Below are positions 37,868-39,650 of a stretch of 39,650 nucleotides of DNA, in pieces. Origin of the DNA: a virus; the IMG/VR virus record IMGVR_UViG_3300027734_000143, positions 1 to 39,650 of that record. One strand, 5' to 3'. Each line of letters starts with the position of its first letter. Within the stretch, counting starts at the first letter, position 1. The position numbers and the translations under genes were made by a program. The notes below the pieces were generated by a model that made no database searches, was not told where the DNA came from, and saw only the letters and a list, made by a program, of their open reading frames with translations.

Positions 37868-38145
37868 TGGGACGCGGATTTGCAACAGACATAGCAAACA
37901 TGGATGGGATAAGTATGCGTAGAGGTGTAGAGATACACCTGACTAGCAACTTCTATCCACCAGTACCAGTAAGTATGGCACAACCATGCATCGAAGCAAT
38001 AGATGCATGTTGGGACAATGACAATGACCGTAGTATCCCATTACCTGATGGTGTATTCTGGCGCGGTCAGAATACTGCGCCTGCCCACGCCATAGTTGAG
38101 CAACATAAATTATATCCATGGATAGAGGAGTTAACAAATGAGTAA
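37867..38145 (+). CDS. Hypothetical actinophage protein (92 aa)
   Basis: The ATG at 37867 (TAATG overlap, GGAGG about 10 bases earlier) is chosen over an in-frame ATG at 37837. The product begins MGRGFATDIANMDGISMRRG and continues VEIHLTSNFYPPVPVSMAQP, then a helical end (WIEELTNE). The MGRGF...MDG...HLTSNFYPP layout is one I associate with small conserved actinophage proteins, role unknown. No membrane or zinc motif is present. Confidence 0.7.
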   Translation: MGRGFATDIANMDGISMRRGVEIHLTSNFYPPVPVSMAQPCIEAIDACWDNDNDRSIPLPDGVFWRGQNTAPAHAIVEQHKLYPWIEELTNE

Positions 38146-38365
38146 TGTAATTACAACTGATGTTCTATTTGCAGCAGAACATTTCATCATGGTCACTACA
38201 GTAGAAACAAACTATAGCCCAGACCAGCGTGATGTAGAGAACGCAGCATGGGAACGATTGGCTGATGAGTATGGAGTAGACTGGGTTAACATGACCAAGC
38301 CATTCATCAAACAAGTATCTATTGAGGTAGTGCCTGGCACTAGCGCAGATGAGGTGAATAAGTAA
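38138..38365 (+). CDS. Hypothetical small protein (75 aa)
   Basis: It overlaps the previous gene by 8 bases (GAGTTAACAAATGAG). It begins MSNVITTDVLFAAEHFIMVT and has NYSPDQRDVENAAWERLADE, then VSIEVVPGTSADEVNK. It shows a strand-helix-strand layout. I do not recognise a family. The stop overlaps the next ATG (TAATG). Confidence 0.65.
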   Translation: MSNVITTDVLFAAEHFIMVTTVETNYSPDQRDVENAAWERLADEYGVDWVNMTKPFIKQVSIEVVPGTSADEVNK

Positions 38366-38721
38366 TGGGACTTGACATGTATCTGTACGAGAAGCAAGTA
38401 CATGAGGTTGCATACTGGCGTAAGGCTAATGCAATTCATGGCTGGATTATCAACAACAGTGGGGCAGTAGATAACTGCACGCCAATACATCTAACCAAGC
38501 AAGACCTTATTCAGTTGCGAGACAACTGTCAAAAAGTATTAGATGAAGGCACAGCAGAAACAGCAATGGAACTACTGCCACCAACAGAAGGGTTCTTCTT
38601 TGGTAGCAATAACATTGACGAGTGGTACTGGGAAGACATCAAAGATACCATTGAAAAACTAAATACAGCAATAGAACAGAGCGTTGATGACGCTATGTTT
38701 GAATACCTAGCAAGTTGGTAA
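38365..38721 (+). CDS. Conserved phage protein with MGLDMYLY start (118 aa)
   Basis: The sequence MGLDMYLYEKQVHEVAYWRK, then NAIHGWIINN, DLIQLRDNCQKVL and LLPPTEGFFFGSNNIDEWYW follows a pattern widely found in phages and bacteria, usually about 120-160 aa. The function is unknown (annotations vary and are not trusted here). The aromatic-rich middle (GFFFGSNNIDEWYW) is the signature. Coupled to its upstream neighbour by TAATG. Confidence 0.82.
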   Translation: MGLDMYLYEKQVHEVAYWRKANAIHGWIINNSGAVDNCTPIHLTKQDLIQLRDNCQKVLDEGTAETAMELLPPTEGFFFGSNNIDEWYWEDIKDTIEKLNTAIEQSVDDAMFEYLASW

Positions 38722-38733
38722 GGAGGTATACAA

Positions 38734-38859
38734 ATGAGTGAGCCACAACTTGATGACCCTATCGCAACAGGAGAATCAGATGAATGCGACCAGTGTGGTT
38801 GCTTTATCTATGAGTGTGTATGCAATGAGCCTGACCGTATGTACGGAGACGAAGACTAG
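38734..38859 (+). CDS. Zinc-knuckle microprotein (41 aa)
   Basis: A strong AAGGAGG at 38720-38726 lies 7 bases before the ATG at 38734. The product is MSEPQLDDPIATGESDECDQ then CGCFIYECVCNEPDRMYGDE and D. Five Cys (18, 21, 23, 28, 30) in a CxxCxC-4-CxC pattern suggest a zinc knuckle. The rest is acidic. Function is unknown. The strong ribosome site supports translation. Confidence 0.7.
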   Translation: MSEPQLDDPIATGESDECDQCGCFIYECVCNEPDRMYGDED

Positions 38860-38868
38860 GAGATAGTC

Positions 38869-39297
38869 ATGAGTGAAGTAAGAAAATGGTTAGCAATAGG
38901 TAGCACAATGTTGCTAACACTAACCACAATGCTAGGTCTACCACTTAAGCATTACTCTCAACATGTTAACAACCTATGTTATAACGAACATAAACTACCT
39001 AAAGTATGGACACCATACGCAGCAAAGATGTATGCCATTTCTTATATGAAGATGTGGTTCCCTGAATGGAATCGCAGCGAACATAAAGCACTAATGAAAC
39101 TATGGGGTAAAGAATCAGCATGGCAACATGATGCGGACAACCCTAAGTCTACAGCCTACGGTATAGCACAAGTACTAGGCACTAAGCCTGGTACCCCAGC
39201 CCCGCAACAAGTTGCGCGGGGGCTGGAGTACATAGTACATAGGTACGAAAAGCCATCAATTGCCTGGGCACATTGGAGAAAACATGGCTGGTACTAA
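38869..39297 (+). CDS. Lytic transglycosylase-like (SLT/lysozyme-like) protein (142 aa)
   Basis: After a hydrophobic N-terminal segment (WLAIGSTMLLTLTTMLG, about 7-23), which may be a signal anchor, residues 70-142 form an SLT-like fold: LMKLWGKESAWQHDADNPKS with a likely catalytic Glu82, AYGIAQVLG (97-104), and GLEYIVHRYEKPSIAWAHWR, then HGWY at the end. This is the C-terminal layout of actinobacterial transglycosylases. It would cleave glycan strands from outside the membrane. Unusually it is in the early arm, far from the lysis cassette. Confidence 0.85.
   Translation: MSEVRKWLAIGSTMLLTLTTMLGLPLKHYSQHVNNLCYNEHKLPKVWTPYAAKMYAISYMKMWFPEWNRSEHKALMKLWGKESAWQHDADNPKSTAYGIAQVLGTKPGTPAPQQVARGLEYIVHRYEKPSIAWAHWRKHGWY
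39196..39226. repeat. Intragenic hairpin in the transglycosylase gene
   Basis: CCAGCCCC-GCAAC (39196-39208) pairs with GTTGC-GCG-GGGGCTGG (39211-39226) around an AA centre: 13 bp with one 3-base bulge. It is inside coding sequence and has no T-run, but is GC-rich against an AT-leaning gene. Confidence 0.5.
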
Positions 39298-39448
39298 ATA
39301 CATAGTACAAGTAGAGATAGAAGTAGAAGCGGACAACGATGATGCTGCACTCTTCTGGGTGCAGGATGCAGTAAATATGTATGGGGCAACCATGTCTATA
39401 CATAGATGGATAGACACACGACTAAACAAGGGAGAAGCAAGTGAATAA
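39284..39448 (+). CDS. Small protein with beta-alpha layout (54 aa)
   Basis: GGAG lies 5 bases before the ATG at 39284; an in-frame ATG at 39260 lies in the transglycosylase gene. The product begins MAGTKYIVQVEIEVEADNDD and continues with a helix (AALFWVQDAVNMYGA), then a short end. Unknown family. Its stop overlaps the next start (GTG at 39441) by 8 bases. Confidence 0.65.
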   Translation: MAGTKYIVQVEIEVEADNDDAALFWVQDAVNMYGATMSIHRWIDTRLNKGEASE

Positions 39449-39650
39449 AACCATAATCAAAGAAAGAATAAAGCAAATTGAAAAACTGTCTAGTCAAGAT
39501 AAGCATGGACAGTTTGAGATTGGTACACCTGAACAACAAAGTGCTGCTAGATTAGTAGAAGATTTCTATACTAACTTTGACTTGAGTAAAGAAACAAGTG
39601 AAGATGAACTATCTATCACAACAGCCGCTGTTATACTAGCACTCAAAGAT
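39441..39650 (+). CDS. DUF4192-like protein, N-terminal part (runs across the joint)
   Basis: A GTG with GGGAG 7 bases upstream opens MNKTIIKERIKQIEKLSSQD, and the frame continues to the window end (70 codons). The frame at the end (AAVILALKD) continues into base 39 of the window, giving a 176-aa protein. The N-terminal part is charged and helical, and the C-terminal part matches DUF4192. The full gene should be annotated as one CDS on the circular map. Confidence 0.75.
   Translation, partial: MNKTIIKERIKQIEKLSSQDKHGQFEIGTPEQQSAARLVEDFYTNFDLSKETSEDELSITTAAVILALKD
39613..39650. repeat. Terminal direct repeat marking circular closure (copy 2)
   Basis: Identical to bases 1-38. The reading frame across it is open, as expected for a circular molecule or circularly permuted phage genome assembled with overlap. 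Confidence 0.95.

Overview
The window is a complete, circularly closed genome of a tailed phage, about 39.6 kb. The first 38 bases recur exactly as the last 38, and one gene (a DUF4192-like protein) runs across the joint. The host is very probably an actinobacterium. The evidence is a phage-borne WhiB protein, DUF4192-like and DUF932 genes, a CHAP endolysin, and several small proteins of actinophage type. The AT-leaning base composition and assembly style suggest an uncultured freshwater or marine actinobacterial phage recovered from a metagenome; this host assignment is inference.

The layout has two divergent arms. The right-going arm starts near 36.75 kb, runs through the joint and ends at a bidirectional terminator near 9.42-9.49 kb. 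It carries small early genes (an OB-fold or SSB-like protein, a lytic transglycosylase, zinc-knuckle microproteins, DUF4192, DUF932). It then carries a replication and recombination block: PD-(D/E)XK nuclease, RecA/DnaB-fold helicase ATPase, Holliday-junction-resolvase-like nuclease, and a DnaG-type primase split between two frames. Last come a DUF1599-like protein, a metallophosphoesterase, a sigma-like protein, a glycosyltransferase, an FmdB-like zinc ribbon and WhiB. No DNA polymerase is visible, so host polymerase is probably recruited.

The left-going arm starts near 35.83 kb and ends at 9.5 kb. It carries the large terminase with a fused N-terminal helix-turn-helix and then the portal. 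Next are three very large or large virion proteins (1698, 416 and 610 aa; ejection proteins by inference), a scaffold and an N4-gp56-type major capsid protein. A run of tiny basic and zinc-binding genes follows, then adaptor, tail fibre, glycine-rich adhesin and propeller-like tail protein. The arm closes with a lysis cassette: a proline-rich exported protein, a small membrane protein, a CHAP endolysin and a holin-like protein. No tape-measure, tail-tube or tail-sheath gene is recognisable, which together with the capsid type suggests a short-tailed (podovirus-like) virion. No integrase or CI-like repressor is evident, so a lytic lifestyle is likely.

The most unusual region is the 0.9-kb gene-free stretch between the arms (35.83-36.75 kb). 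It is packed with inverted repeats: a 10-bp-arm palindrome, a leftward TTGACA/TATAGA promoter whose spacer is itself a palindrome, two long interrupted hairpins, a terminator-like hairpin with a T-run, and two mutually exclusive hairpins just before the first early gene. It is the best candidate here for an undescribed control, RNA, origin or packaging element.
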